A stretch of 29,052 bases of DNA. It comes from a virus. The stretch spans positions 1-29,052 of the IMG/VR virus record IMGVR_UViG_3300027969_000336; one strand, written 5' to 3'. The notes beneath the pieces are model-generated. The model was not told where the DNA came from and did not search any database. It was given only the letters and a program-made list of their open reading frames with translations. Shown here one piece after another: positions 1 through 6,198 of the stretch (positions within the stretch are counted from its first letter, which is position 1; every line of letters begins with the position of its first letter). A program made the position numbers and the translations under genes.

Positions 1-108
1 CGCAAAAAATCATTCTGTGCTCGGATGTCGGGAATGCCCGGCCCCATGAAAGATGAGAATGGTAAGCCTACCCGCAAAGCGGCCTCTCTTGCAAGATGGA
101 AGTGCTGA
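1..108 (+). CDS. C-terminal end of a small conserved phage protein (DUF6321-like), partial
   Basis: Frame 1 is open from the left edge to TGA at 106-108, giving a 35-residue C-terminal fragment. It contains SFCARMSGMPGPM, then a Lys/Arg-rich stretch, and ends SLARWKC. The layout FCxRMxGM, a short basic stretch and a closing S-L-x-(R/K)-W-x-C matches a small conserved phage protein family I know from aquatic tailed phages (DUF6321-type), whose function is not established. Conserved cysteines at both ends of the fragment could bind metal or form a disulfide, but that is inference. The stop lies one base before the ATG of the next gene at 110, so the two are probably translationally coupled. The start is outside the window. 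Confidence 0.7.
   Translation, partial: RKKSFCARMSGMPGPMKDENGKPTRKAASLARWKC
98..102 (+). promoter_or_regulatory. Shine-Dalgarno (GGAAG) that selects the ATG at 110
   Basis: GGAAG ends seven bases before ATG 110 and lies inside the end of the preceding gene. The earlier in-frame ATGs at 53 and 59 have no comparable site and would overlap the upstream coding region, so 110 is the preferred start. Confidence 0.6.
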
Positions 109-109
109 T

Positions 110-301
110 ATGACTACAAACTCAGACACAGTTAAAAACACACTGGATATTGTTTCAGCGTTTGCAGCCGTAGGATCATTCTTGGAAATGTTTACCCCAA
201 TTTTTGGTTTGGTTGGCGCAATCTGGACATTGATGCGAATCGCCGAAATGATTGCGGGTAAACCATTTGCGGAGATCATCCGTCGAAAGAAGGGTGAGTA
301 A
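110..301 (+). CDS. Small holin-like membrane protein
   Basis: A 63-residue protein. Residues about 13-50 are almost continuously hydrophobic (IVSAFAAVGSFLEM, then IFGLVGAIWTLMRIAEMIAG), and the C-terminus is short and basic (IIRRKKGE). One long or two short membrane helices with a charged C-terminal tail is the usual layout of small phage holins, so a membrane-permeabilising role is possible. A second, better-supported holin lies at 14062, so this could instead be an antiholin or a virion membrane peptide. The start was chosen by the GGAAG site at 98-102. It sits between a small conserved phage gene and an unknown gene two bases downstream. The family is not securely recognised. Confidence 0.5.
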   Translation: MTTNSDTVKNTLDIVSAFAAVGSFLEMFTPIFGLVGAIWTLMRIAEMIAGKPFAEIIRRKKGE

Positions 302-303
302 CC

Positions 304-984
304 GTGCCATTTCCTCTGCTTGGACTTGCTAGTTTGGCTGGGCGTGAATACGCTTATTCACAACCTACTTTTACAGAGCAGGACAATCTGCTTAAGGTTT
401 TAAGCCCACAAACGTATTACACCAATCAGATTATTAACTACCTTGCGGATAAGTTTGATATTGATAGCAGCTTACCACGTGCACAATACCAAGTGCAAGA
501 CGCTTCTCGTGAAGTTTACGGTAATGGGCCAAAAGGTATAAGCCAAGAAGAGTACGACAGACAAATGGCAGACCTAAGCGCACAAGTAAACGCGCCGGGG
601 GCTGTGGAGAAGTTTGAAAATTATCTTCGTGATGCTGACTACGGAACTATTAGTCCCAATACTCAAAATTTTATGGGGCCCCAAGCAGAAGATAGCAACG
701 CTTTTACATTCGGTTCAGACACATTTCCTGTTACTGTAGGGCAGCTACCTGTAGAGAGTAACTTTTCGCCCATACAGCTAGAAGCATTAGAACGGGCTTT
801 ATTGGGCGGTGGTTTTGAAGTTGGCCCCCAACCAGATGTTCCAGATACCCCACGTAGACCTGACTTTACACCAGAGGGGTCTGGCAGCGGTTTTATGCCC
901 CAAGGTGGTGGTAAAAATGAATTTGATGTGCAACAAGAGTACGAGCAATATTTACGTGGCGGACTTACTGGATACAGGAGATAA
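304..984 (+). CDS. Hypothetical protein, 226 residues, Gly/Pro-rich C-terminus
   Basis: Starts with GTG two bases after the previous stop. I do not recognise the family. The first ~90 residues are mixed and probably helical (YTNQIINYLADKFDIDSS, then many Gln/Glu/Tyr), with a likely helix near SQEEYDRQMADLSAQV. From about residue 165 it becomes Gly- and Pro-rich (GPQPDVPDTPRRPDF, GSGSGFMPQGGG), typical of flexible linkers in phage structural or assembly proteins. It ends EQYLRGGLTGYRR. No signal peptide or membrane segment is seen. Its place at the head of the small basic gene cassette suggests a virion-associated role, but this is inference. AGGAG at 976-980, inside its 3' end, serves the next gene. 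Confidence 0.7.
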   Translation: MPFPLLGLASLAGREYAYSQPTFTEQDNLLKVLSPQTYYTNQIINYLADKFDIDSSLPRAQYQVQDASREVYGNGPKGISQEEYDRQMADLSAQVNAPGAVEKFENYLRDADYGTISPNTQNFMGPQAEDSNAFTFGSDTFPVTVGQLPVESNFSPIQLEALERALLGGGFEVGPQPDVPDTPRRPDFTPEGSGSGFMPQGGGKNEFDVQQEYEQYLRGGLTGYRR

Positions 985-986
985 TC

Positions 987-1433
987 ATGCCAAGCTCAAG
1001 TAAAAAACAACACAACTTCATGGCAGCGATTGCGCATAACCCTGCGTTTGCCAAGAAGGTAGGAATTCCGCAGAGTGTAGGGAAAGACTTTAATGAAGCG
1101 GATAAAGGTAAGAAGTTTGGCTCCGGTGGGATGGCCCGCCCCGACCTTCAAAAGATTAACAAACCCAAGACACTTCACGGGAAGATGTCAATCATGAAAG
1201 GTGGCGGTATGGCTAAGAGCGACATGAAAGAAGACATGAAGATGGACTTGAAACAAGACAAGTCTATGATGCAAAAGGCTGTGAACAAACACGAAAGTCG
1301 TTTGCACAAAGGTCAACCTATGACTAAATTGGCTGGTGGCGGCTCCGCCTCTAGCCGTGCTGATGGCTGCGCTACAAAAGGCAAAACCAAAGGCACAATG
1401 ATTAAGATGAACATGGGCGGAATGTCCTGCTAA
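987..1433 (+). CDS. Small basic Gly/Lys/Met-rich protein A with C-terminal ADG-KGKT motif
   Basis: 148 residues, strongly basic. The N-terminus (SSSKKQHNFMAAIAHNPAFA) resembles small phage proteins that begin PSxSKKQ..FM (DUF3008-like layout), after which the sequence becomes low-complexity. It holds GSGGMARPD, KGGGMAKSD and a Met/Lys/Asp stretch (KSDMKEDMKMDLKQDKSMMQ), probably helical. Near the C-terminus come KLAGGG and SSRADGCATKGKTKG, a motif repeated in the next genes. It has AGGAG at 976-980 as ribosome site. Nucleotides 1347-1366 are identical to 1643-1662 in the next gene. Function unknown. High basic charge and low complexity would fit a DNA-associated internal protein or a disordered assembly peptide, which is inference. 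Confidence 0.8.
   Translation: MPSSSKKQHNFMAAIAHNPAFAKKVGIPQSVGKDFNEADKGKKFGSGGMARPDLQKINKPKTLHGKMSIMKGGGMAKSDMKEDMKMDLKQDKSMMQKAVNKHESRLHKGQPMTKLAGGGSASSRADGCATKGKTKGTMIKMNMGGMSC
1347..1366 (+). repeat. 20-base direct repeat, copy 1 (partner 1643-1662)
   Basis: GCCTCTAGCCGTGCTGATGG occurs here and at 1643-1662. In both genes it encodes A-S-S-R-A-D-G within the C-terminal motif, in the same reading frame. Identity at the third codon positions indicates a recent duplication or recombination and not only protein-level convergence. Confidence 0.9.
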
Positions 1434-1441
1434 GGAACACT

Positions 1442-1702
1442 ATGGCTGATCCAATCTACACTGCTGAAATGGGTAAACCACCCACGGATCCCGAGGGCGT
1501 GCCAGCTTCTAAGAAGTCCGCGCCTAAGACTCCAGCGCCTAAAAAGCCTGTGCCTAAAGATACAGTCTACCGCGAAGGTATGCCTGTACCGCAAGACATT
1601 GATGGCGCATCCGTTAAAAAGATGGCTAAGGGCGGTATGACTGCCTCTAGCCGTGCTGATGGATGCTGTACCAAAGGCAAGACACGTGGAAAGATGGTGT
1701 AA
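1442..1702 (+). CDS. Small basic protein B with C-terminal ADG-KGKTRGKMV motif
   Basis: 86 residues in three parts. An acidic/neutral start (MADPIYTAEMGKPPTDPEG) is followed by a Pro/Lys/Ala spacer (about residues 20-45, APKTPAPKKPVPKD). The tail is KKMAKGGMTASSRADG, then CCTKGKTRGKMV. The Pro-Lys spacer looks disordered. The tail aligns with protein A (KLAGGG...RADGCATKGKTKG) and protein C (KMASGG...ANGIAQRGKTRGKMV). Its start follows a TAAGGA stop/SD fusion at 1431-1436. No homologue of known function is recognised. The conserved end on an otherwise divergent body suggests that the tail, not the body, is the shared functional part (inference). Confidence 0.8.
   Translation: MADPIYTAEMGKPPTDPEGVPASKKSAPKTPAPKKPVPKDTVYREGMPVPQDIDGASVKKMAKGGMTASSRADGCCTKGKTRGKMV
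1643..1662 (+). repeat. 20-base direct repeat, copy 2 (partner 1347-1366)
   Basis: Identical to 1347-1366 and in the same codon phase, within the C-terminal motif of protein B. Confidence 0.9.
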
Positions 1703-1703
1703 T
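1685..1703 (+). repeat. 19-base direct repeat, copy 1 (partner 2329-2347)
   Basis: CGTGGAAAGATGGTGTAAT occurs here and at 2329-2347. It encodes R-G-K-M-V-stop in both genes and also contains GGAAAG, a plausible ribosome site for the following gene. The repeat thus carries a gene end and the next gene's initiation signal together. Confidence 0.9.
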
Positions 1704-1704
1704 C

Positions 1705-2346
1705 ATGGCTACAAGATGGGACAACCTACCCGGACTCAATGACGATGTCCTTGAGCGTGCCAGAGAAGATTTTAAAAAAGGCGCAAAAGGCCGTAACGTA
1801 GACTCTTCTAAACTTACTGGCGGCGCTAAAGAAGCCGTTCGGGAAGCTGGCAAACGTGCGGATAATCGTAACGTTGGTCGTGCTGGTGCGGGTCAAGCTA
1901 TGTTTGAACTTGGATACATGGCTGGCCGCAAAATTGACGAAAAGACCGGTCTTGGTAAAAAGATGGTTGATAAGTCTGGGCTTGGTGATGCAGCCGAAAA
2001 AGCAGCAAGCCGACGCGATAAAGTTGAGTTGTCCAAAGACGCTAAAGCTCGCTTAGACGAGGAAGAAGTTGATAACTATCGACGTGATACCGACTCTGCT
2101 GAAAAAGCCCGTAGAGAGTATTCTGGTCGTTATGAAGACGGTACTCGCTTGCCCGATGAGGAAAGCTACAAAGGCGATGGCATGAAGAAAGGCGGCGCAG
2201 TTAAGTCAGCTAAGTTCATGTCATTCTCTAAAAAGGGTAAGCCCGCAGGTATGAAGCCTGTTACAAAGATGGCTTCCGGCGGTTCATTCCGCGCATCTGC
2301 TAATGGTATCGCTCAGCGGGGTAAAACCCGTGGAAAGATGGTGTAA
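1705..2346 (+). CDS. Basic Gly/Lys-rich protein C with C-terminal ANG-RGKTRGKMV motif
   Basis: 213 residues from ATG 1705, two bases after the previous stop. An earlier in-frame ATG at 1663 would overlap gene B and lacks the typical start, so 1705 is preferred. The body is highly charged and probably helical: RAREDFKKGAKGRN, EAVREAGKRADNRN, a more hydrophobic AGQAMFELGYMAGRKIDEK, then KAARRDK-like and RYEDGTRLPDEE stretches. The C-terminal ~45 residues are Gly/Lys-rich and end KMASGGSFRASANG, IAQRGKTRGKMV. This tail matches proteins A and B. Function unknown; a DNA-binding or scaffold-associated virion protein would fit its charge, but nothing proves it. Confidence 0.8.
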   Translation: MATRWDNLPGLNDDVLERAREDFKKGAKGRNVDSSKLTGGAKEAVREAGKRADNRNVGRAGAGQAMFELGYMAGRKIDEKTGLGKKMVDKSGLGDAAEKAASRRDKVELSKDAKARLDEEEVDNYRRDTDSAEKARREYSGRYEDGTRLPDEESYKGDGMKKGGAVKSAKFMSFSKKGKPAGMKPVTKMASGGSFRASANGIAQRGKTRGKMV

Positions 2347-2347
2347 T
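2329..2347 (+). repeat. 19-base direct repeat, copy 2 (partner 1685-1703)
   Basis: Identical to 1685-1703, at the same place relative to the stop codon (TAA) of protein C. Confidence 0.9.
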
Positions 2348-2349
2348 TT

Positions 2350-2583
2350 ATGATGGCATCCCGTGGAATGGGTGATATTCGCCCAAGCAAAATGCCCAAG
2401 GGCAAGCGTAAAGCTCGTCGGGATGACACTGACTTTACACAGTATGCTGAAGGTGGGCCTGTTGGCTTATATGCCAACATTAACGCTAAACGCAAACGCG
2501 GTGAGAAAATGCGTAAACCCGGGCAAAAGGGTGCTCCTACAGCCCAAGATTTCATAAACTCTGCAAAGACGGCTAAAAAATGA
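2350..2583 (+). CDS. Small conserved basic phage protein D (KMPKGKR / GLYANI family)
   Basis: 77 residues; ATGs at 2350 and 2353 are both possible starts. Order of motifs: GDIRPSKMPKGKRKARRDD, DFTQYAEGGPVGLYANINAK, RKRGEKMRKPGQKGAPTAQD, then a C-terminal SAKTAKK. This matches a small basic protein I know from many aquatic tailed-phage genomes, found beside head-tail connector genes. I know of no assigned function. No membrane segment is seen. The last bases overlap the next start as ATGA at 2580-2583, so it is probably coupled to the adaptor gene. YAEGG resembles the (Y)ADGG motifs in the ejection proteins further downstream. Confidence 0.8.
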   Translation: MMASRGMGDIRPSKMPKGKRKARRDDTDFTQYAEGGPVGLYANINAKRKRGEKMRKPGQKGAPTAQDFINSAKTAKK

Positions 2584-3509
2584 CCACATCTGGAGTTGCA
2601 GCGTTTAATCTTGACCTCACGGAGATCGTTGAGGAAGCGTTTGAGCGTGCGGGCTCTGAACTTCGCACGGGATACGACTTACGTACTGCAAGACGAAGTT
2701 TGAATCTTCTTTTTGCAGACTGGGCAAACCGTGGCATTAACATGTGGACATTTGAGCAAGGTACGCTTACCTTTACCCAAGGTTTGGCTACGTATGCGCT
2801 ACCAGACGATACAGTGGACTTGCTAGAGCACGTCATTCGCACGGGCGCAGGCAACTCTTCCACACAGTCTGACCTAACAATTACCCGTATTAGTGTTTCT
2901 ACCTATGCGACCATCCCCAACAAAATGCAGCAAGCCCGCCCAATTCAGGTGTGGTTTCAGCGTTTAGATGGACAGACTTCGTCTATTGGCACTAAGTTAA
3001 GCGGCGGTATTTCTGCTACGGCCACCACAATTACGCTAGTTTCCACAGTTGGATTGCCAACTACTGGCTTTGTTTTGATTGGTAGCGAGACTGTCCAATA
3101 CGGTTATATCAGCGGTAATCAGTTGATGAACTGCTTCCGTGGCCAGAACAATACCACAGCAGACCAACACGCGGATACCACAAACGTCTATTCACAAAAC
3201 TTGCCATCCGTCACTGTTTGGCCGACTCCCGATGGATCACAAACCTACCAATTCGTTTATTGGCGCATGCGCCGTATTGATGACGCAGGTGGCGGCGCTC
3301 GGACTATGGATGTACCTTTCCGTTTCCTGCCCTGCTTGGTTGCTGGACTCGCCTACTACCTTGCACTTAAGGTAGAAAACGGCGCTCAGCGTCTGGACGT
3401 CCTTAAAGCTCAATACGACGAAGCTTGGCAGTTAGCTGCTGGCGAAGATCAAGAACATGCTTCTTTGAGGTTTGTACCGAGGCAAATGTTTATTGGGAGC
3501 GGTACGTAA
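2580..3509 (+). CDS. Head-to-tail adaptor, P22 gp4-like
   Basis: 309 residues. The N-terminal helical part has EIVEEAFERAG and ELRTGYDLRTARRSLNLLFA, then DWANRGINMWTFEQGTLTF and GLATYALPDDTVDLLE. This is the layout of the portal-attached adaptor family typified by P22 gp4. Residues about 136-204 are a small beta-rich insert (SATATTITLVSTVGLPTTGF, ETVQYG, CFRGQNNTTADQHA), a module found inside several phage structural proteins. The C-terminal helix region runs FRFLPCLVAGLAYYLALKV to QYDEAWQLAAGEDQ, ending SLRFVPRQMFIGSGT. It would bind the portal and close the packaged head. It overlaps the preceding gene by ATGA and abuts the zinc-ribbon gene. The family call rests on residue patterns only. 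Confidence 0.75.
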   Translation: MTTSGVAAFNLDLTEIVEEAFERAGSELRTGYDLRTARRSLNLLFADWANRGINMWTFEQGTLTFTQGLATYALPDDTVDLLEHVIRTGAGNSSTQSDLTITRISVSTYATIPNKMQQARPIQVWFQRLDGQTSSIGTKLSGGISATATTITLVSTVGLPTTGFVLIGSETVQYGYISGNQLMNCFRGQNNTTADQHADTTNVYSQNLPSVTVWPTPDGSQTYQFVYWRMRRIDDAGGGARTMDVPFRFLPCLVAGLAYYLALKVENGAQRLDVLKAQYDEAWQLAAGEDQEHASLRFVPRQMFIGSGT

Positions 3510-3938
3510 ATGGGCAATAGGTTTGCTTCCGGTAAGAACAGTATCGCCATGTGCGATCGCTGTGGCTTCCAGTTCAAACTAACGGCGCTTCGTAAAGAAA
3601 TTCAGAAGACCAAGATTTACAATCTGCTTGTTTGTCCTGAGTGCTGGGATCCGGATCAGCCGCAGTTGTTGCTAGGCATGTATCCAGTTGATGATCCGCA
3701 GGCTGTACGTAATCCCCGTAGAGATACGACTTACTACACTGCTGGTACAAATGGACTACAGACAGTTAACTCGACTAGCAATGCCCCGGATGCTGCTGGT
3801 TACGTTACGGGTGGTTCTCGGGATATTCAATGGGGCTGGGCTCCAGTTGGTGGATCGAGTACTTTTGATGCGTCTTTAACACCAAATTACTTGGTGGCAA
3901 CGACATATGTTGGTACAGTTACGGTAACAGTTACTTAG
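3510..3938 (+). CDS. Zinc-ribbon virion-associated protein
   Basis: 142 residues. Cys15-x2-Cys18 (MCDRCGFQ) and Cys42-x2-Cys45 (VCPECWD) form a four-cysteine zinc ribbon with a 23-residue loop, followed by a basic/Pro segment (DDPQAVRNPRRDT). This N-terminal module recurs in aquatic phage genomes next to adaptor genes. Residues from about 75 are Ser/Thr/Gly-rich beta-like sequence (TNGLQTVNSTSNAPDAAGYV) ending in YVGTVTVTVT, which resembles a tail-fibre or decoration segment. The ATG follows the previous stop directly (TAAATG), with GGGAG at 3495-3499. A role in neck assembly is inferred from position only. Confidence 0.75.
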   Translation: MGNRFASGKNSIAMCDRCGFQFKLTALRKEIQKTKIYNLLVCPECWDPDQPQLLLGMYPVDDPQAVRNPRRDTTYYTAGTNGLQTVNSTSNAPDAAGYVTGGSRDIQWGWAPVGGSSTFDASLTPNYLVATTYVGTVTVTVT

Positions 3939-3947
3939 GAGATTAAA

Positions 3948-4142
3948 ATGGGATTCAGAAAAGCAGCAGATGGCGTTACCAAATCAGGTAAAACTAAAGG
4001 TACAAACCTTGGTGATAGCGGCCCAACCGTCGGCATTGAAAGCGGTGCTAAAGGCGGCAAAGGCAAGGGCGGCAAGACTAATGCAGACATGATGTCTATG
4101 GGCCGTAATTTGGCTAAAGTCGCTAATCAGAAACGAGGCTAA
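3948..4142 (+). CDS. Small basic protein E with N-terminal ADG-GKTKG motif
   Basis: 64 residues, Gly/Lys-rich, no hydrophobic segment. It opens MGFRKAADGVTKSGKTKGT, which matches the C-terminal motif of proteins A to C (A(D/N)G-x4-GKT(K/R)G), but here the motif is at the N-terminus. The middle is ESGAKGGKGKGGKTNADMMS and the end is a short helix (GRNLAKVANQKRG). TAGGAG at 3936-3941 fuses the upstream stop with its ribosome site. The transposed position of the motif suggests a modular peptide. Function unknown. Confidence 0.75.
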   Translation: MGFRKAADGVTKSGKTKGTNLGDSGPTVGIESGAKGGKGKGGKTNADMMSMGRNLAKVANQKRG

Positions 4143-4144
4143 TC

Positions 4145-4423
4145 ATGGCTACACAAGTTAAACCAACTACAAAAAATAGCCCCCCAATTAAAACTGGGTC
4201 TAATCGCAACAATAAACCCGCTTCAGCTTACGTTGATCGCGCTAAAGAGGCTACAAGCCAGCTTGCCGCACGCCCAAACAAAAGCAAGCTTGACGAGTAC
4301 GATGTGACTATTGGCAACATCAGCAAGTCTGCTGGTAATGAGCCTGTTAAAACAACCGGCATCAAGATGCGCGGTACAGGTGCAGCTACTAAAGGTCTGA
4401 TGTCACGAGGCCCGATGGCATGA
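4145..4423 (+). CDS. Small basic protein F with C-terminal RGTGAATKG motif
   Basis: 92 residues, rich in Lys, Asn, Thr and Ser in the first 30 positions (NSPPIKTGSNRNNKPASAYV), then a probable helix (DRAKEATSQLAARPNKSKL) and a Gly/Lys-rich end (GIKMRGTGAATKGLMSRGPM). The end loosely resembles the ADG-KGKTRG tails of proteins A to C. It likely belongs to the same kind of small virion-associated peptide. Its TGA overlaps the next ATG (ATGA at 4420-4423). The first 14 bases from the upstream stop (TAATCATGGCTACA at 4140) repeat those at 1700 before protein C. Confidence 0.75.
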   Translation: MATQVKPTTKNSPPIKTGSNRNNKPASAYVDRAKEATSQLAARPNKSKLDEYDVTIGNISKSAGNEPVKTTGIKMRGTGAATKGLMSRGPMA

Positions 4424-5094
4424 ATTACACCGAGTTAAAAGCTGCTATTCAAGCCTACACGGAGAACACGGAGACAAACTTCGTGGCGGAAATTCCTGTC
4501 TTCGTGACTCAGGCTGAGCAGCGCATTTATAACTCGGTGCAGTTTCCTTCTATTCGTAAGAACGTTACCAGTACGATCGCTATTAACACGAAATATTTAG
4601 ATTGCCCGCTTGACTTCTTAGCTGTCTACTCAATGGCGGTTATTGATTCTGATGGCAACTACGAATATTTGCTTAATAAAGACGTTAACTTTATCCGTCA
4701 GGCATACCCTAACCCAACAACAGATACAGGTACGCCTAAGTACTACGCGTTGTTTGGCCCAACAGTATTGAGTTCTACAATCTATGACGAGCTTTCGTTC
4801 ATAATTGGCCCGACAGCGGATAAAAGTTACGGCGTTGAGTTGCACTATTACTATTACCCAGAGTCCATTACAGTTGCATCAGATGGTCAGACATGGCTGG
4901 GTGACAACTTTGATACAGTGCTTTTGTACGGTTCATTAGTCGAGGCTTACACCTACATGAAGGGTGAGCAAGACATGATGGCGCTATACAACGGCAAATA
5001 TCAAGAAGCTTTGGCGCTTGCAAAACGTTTGGGCGATGGTATGGAGCGTCAAGACGCTTATCGTTCTGGTCAGTTCCGTCAGAAGGTAACTTGA
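4420..5094 (+). CDS. Tail adaptor, SU10/T7 gp11-like
   Basis: 224 residues. The N-terminus YTELKAAIQAYTENTE, VTQAEQRIYNSVQFPSIRKN is the helical start typical of the short-tailed phage adaptor family that includes the SU10 adaptor and T7 gp11. The middle is beta-rich (YLDCPLDFLAVYSMAVIDSD, GTPKYYALFGP, LSFIIGPTADKSYGVELHYY). The C-terminal half has WLGDNFDTVLLYGSLVEAYT, then a helix with MMALYNGKYQEALALAKRLG and an Arg-rich end. It would form a ring between the P22 gp4-like protein and the hub/fibres. It overlaps the preceding gene by 4 bases. Assignment is by residue pattern. T7 gp11 is of similar length. Confidence 0.75.
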   Translation: MNYTELKAAIQAYTENTETNFVAEIPVFVTQAEQRIYNSVQFPSIRKNVTSTIAINTKYLDCPLDFLAVYSMAVIDSDGNYEYLLNKDVNFIRQAYPNPTTDTGTPKYYALFGPTVLSSTIYDELSFIIGPTADKSYGVELHYYYYPESITVASDGQTWLGDNFDTVLLYGSLVEAYTYMKGEQDMMALYNGKYQEALALAKRLGDGMERQDAYRSGQFRQKVT

Positions 5095-5095
5095 T

Positions 5096-5515
5096 ATGGC
5101 GATTGTCCAAACCCAAACTACCAGCTTTAAGGCGCAGTTGTATCAAGGTATTCACGACCTAACAACTGACGTTATCAAGATTGCCCTGTACACGGCTAAC
5201 GCTAATCTGAATGAAGACACAACTGTATACAGCACAGATAATGAAGTAGCGGCTACGGGTACGTACTCAGCGGGCGGCTCGCAATTAACACCTATTACAG
5301 TTAGCACTTCTGGTTCTACGGCGTATGTGGGCTTCCCCAATATTGCTTGGACAGGCGCAATCACAGCTAGATGCGCGTTAATCTATAACGTTACGCAAGG
5401 CAACAAATCCGTTGCTGTGTTGGACTTTGGTTCAGACAAGACTTCTACGACCACATTCACAATTACCATGCCGACCAACGGCGCAACCACTTCGTTGATT
5501 AGGAGTTCAAATTGA
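5096..5515 (+). CDS. Beta-rich predicted tail/virion protein, paralogue 1
   Basis: 139 residues, Thr/Ser/Ala-rich and mainly beta. Landmarks are VIKIALYTANANLNEDTTVY, EVAATGTYSAGG, STAYVGFPNIAWTG, CALIYNVTQGNKSVAVLDFG and TFTITMPTNGATTSLIR. The same landmarks in the same order occur in the product of 5713-6189, so the two are paralogues separated by one small gene. The family is common in tailed-phage tail regions but I know no assigned role; a decoration or fibre-base protein would fit. The ATG is one base after the previous TGA. Its stop overlaps the TTG start of the next gene (TTGA). Confidence 0.75.
   Translation: MAIVQTQTTSFKAQLYQGIHDLTTDVIKIALYTANANLNEDTTVYSTDNEVAATGTYSAGGSQLTPITVSTSGSTAYVGFPNIAWTGAITARCALIYNVTQGNKSVAVLDFGSDKTSTTTFTITMPTNGATTSLIRSSN
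5501..5505 (+). promoter_or_regulatory. Shine-Dalgarno AGGAG for a TTG start
   Basis: AGGAG lies six bases before TTG 5512 and inside the last codons of paralogue 1. It is the strongest argument that TTG is the true start, because the next in-frame ATG at 5539 has no such site. Confidence 0.7.
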
Positions 5516-5703
5516 TTGTTACTACAACCAAAGGTGATATGGATGAATCTCTACTTGAGAAAAGAGGGGGAGTCGTCGATAATGAGAACGAATACACCAC
5601 TTGGGTGGAGTATTGGTTAGAGGGTGAATTGGTGCATCGTTCAGCCCATGTAGCCCTGAAGAAAATGCCCCCCATTGTTGCTGAAGCAGCATCTCTTATA
5701 TAA
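5512..5703 (+). CDS. Small conserved phage protein, TTG start
   Basis: 63 residues from TTG: IVTTTKGDMDESLLEKRGGV, then VDNENEYTTWVEYWLEGELV, HRSAHVALKKMPP and AEAASLI. It is acidic in its first half. The pattern GDMDxSLLxKxxGxVDNxNExTTWVEYxLxGELVHRS resembles a short protein found in other aquatic phage tail clusters. I know no function. It sits between two paralogous beta-rich genes and is probably translationally coupled to both: TTGA overlap upstream, TAAGGA stop/SD fusion downstream at 5701-5706. No membrane segment or signal peptide. Confidence 0.75.
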   Translation: MIVTTTKGDMDESLLEKRGGVVDNENEYTTWVEYWLEGELVHRSAHVALKKMPPIVAEAASLI

Positions 5704-5712
5704 GGAAACATC

Positions 5713-6189
5713 ATGGCTAATACCCAAGCAATGTGCACTTCGTTCCTAGGCGAAGTTCTTACTGCAACCCATAATTTTGGTGTAGCGCCTATTCGCGCTG
5801 CTACCACTGCTGACACGTTTAAAGCAGCTTTGTATTTGACAACCGCAACGATTAATGCGTCAACCACTGTGTACTCTTCTACTGGTGAAGTGACAGGCAC
5901 AAACTACACGGCTGGCGGTGTAACAGTAACAAATGCAACTGCGCCTTTGTCTACAAATACATCAACCACTGCCGGTACAGCTTACTGGACGCCTTCAGCT
6001 TCGATCACGTACACAACCGTGACTTTGTCTACAGCGTTCGACACAGTATTTATTTATAACTCTACTCAGAGTAATAAGGCTGTCAGCGTACATACCTTCG
6101 GTTCACAGACAATTACCGCTGGTACATTTACATTGACTATGCCTGCTAATACCACTGCTGCTGCGTTGTTGCGTATCGCTACAACCTGA
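5713..6189 (+). CDS. Beta-rich predicted tail/virion protein, paralogue 2
   Basis: 158 residues. The first ~35 residues (MANTQAMCTSFLGEVLTATH, then APIRAATTADTFKAALYL) are longer than in paralogue 1. After that, shared landmarks follow in order: ASTTVYSSTGEV, NYTAGG, GTAYWTPSASITYT, VFIYNSTQSNKAVSVHTFGS and GTFTLTMPANTTAAALLRI. The shared layout with 5096-5515 shows gene duplication. A virion location is inferred from the Thr/Ser/Gly-rich beta composition and the tail-gene context. The ATG follows a TAAGGA stop/SD fusion. Confidence 0.75.
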   Translation: MANTQAMCTSFLGEVLTATHNFGVAPIRAATTADTFKAALYLTTATINASTTVYSSTGEVTGTNYTAGGVTVTNATAPLSTNTSTTAGTAYWTPSASITYTTVTLSTAFDTVFIYNSTQSNKAVSVHTFGSQTITAGTFTLTMPANTTAAALLRIATT

Positions 6190-6198
6190 AGGTAGGGT

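Noticed and set aside
809-1003. Short + strand ORFs at 809-1003, 1856-2056, 2363-2557, 3139-3375, 3688-3879 and similar
   Set aside because: They lie wholly or mostly inside better-supported genes in other frames and show no conserved sequence or ribosome site.
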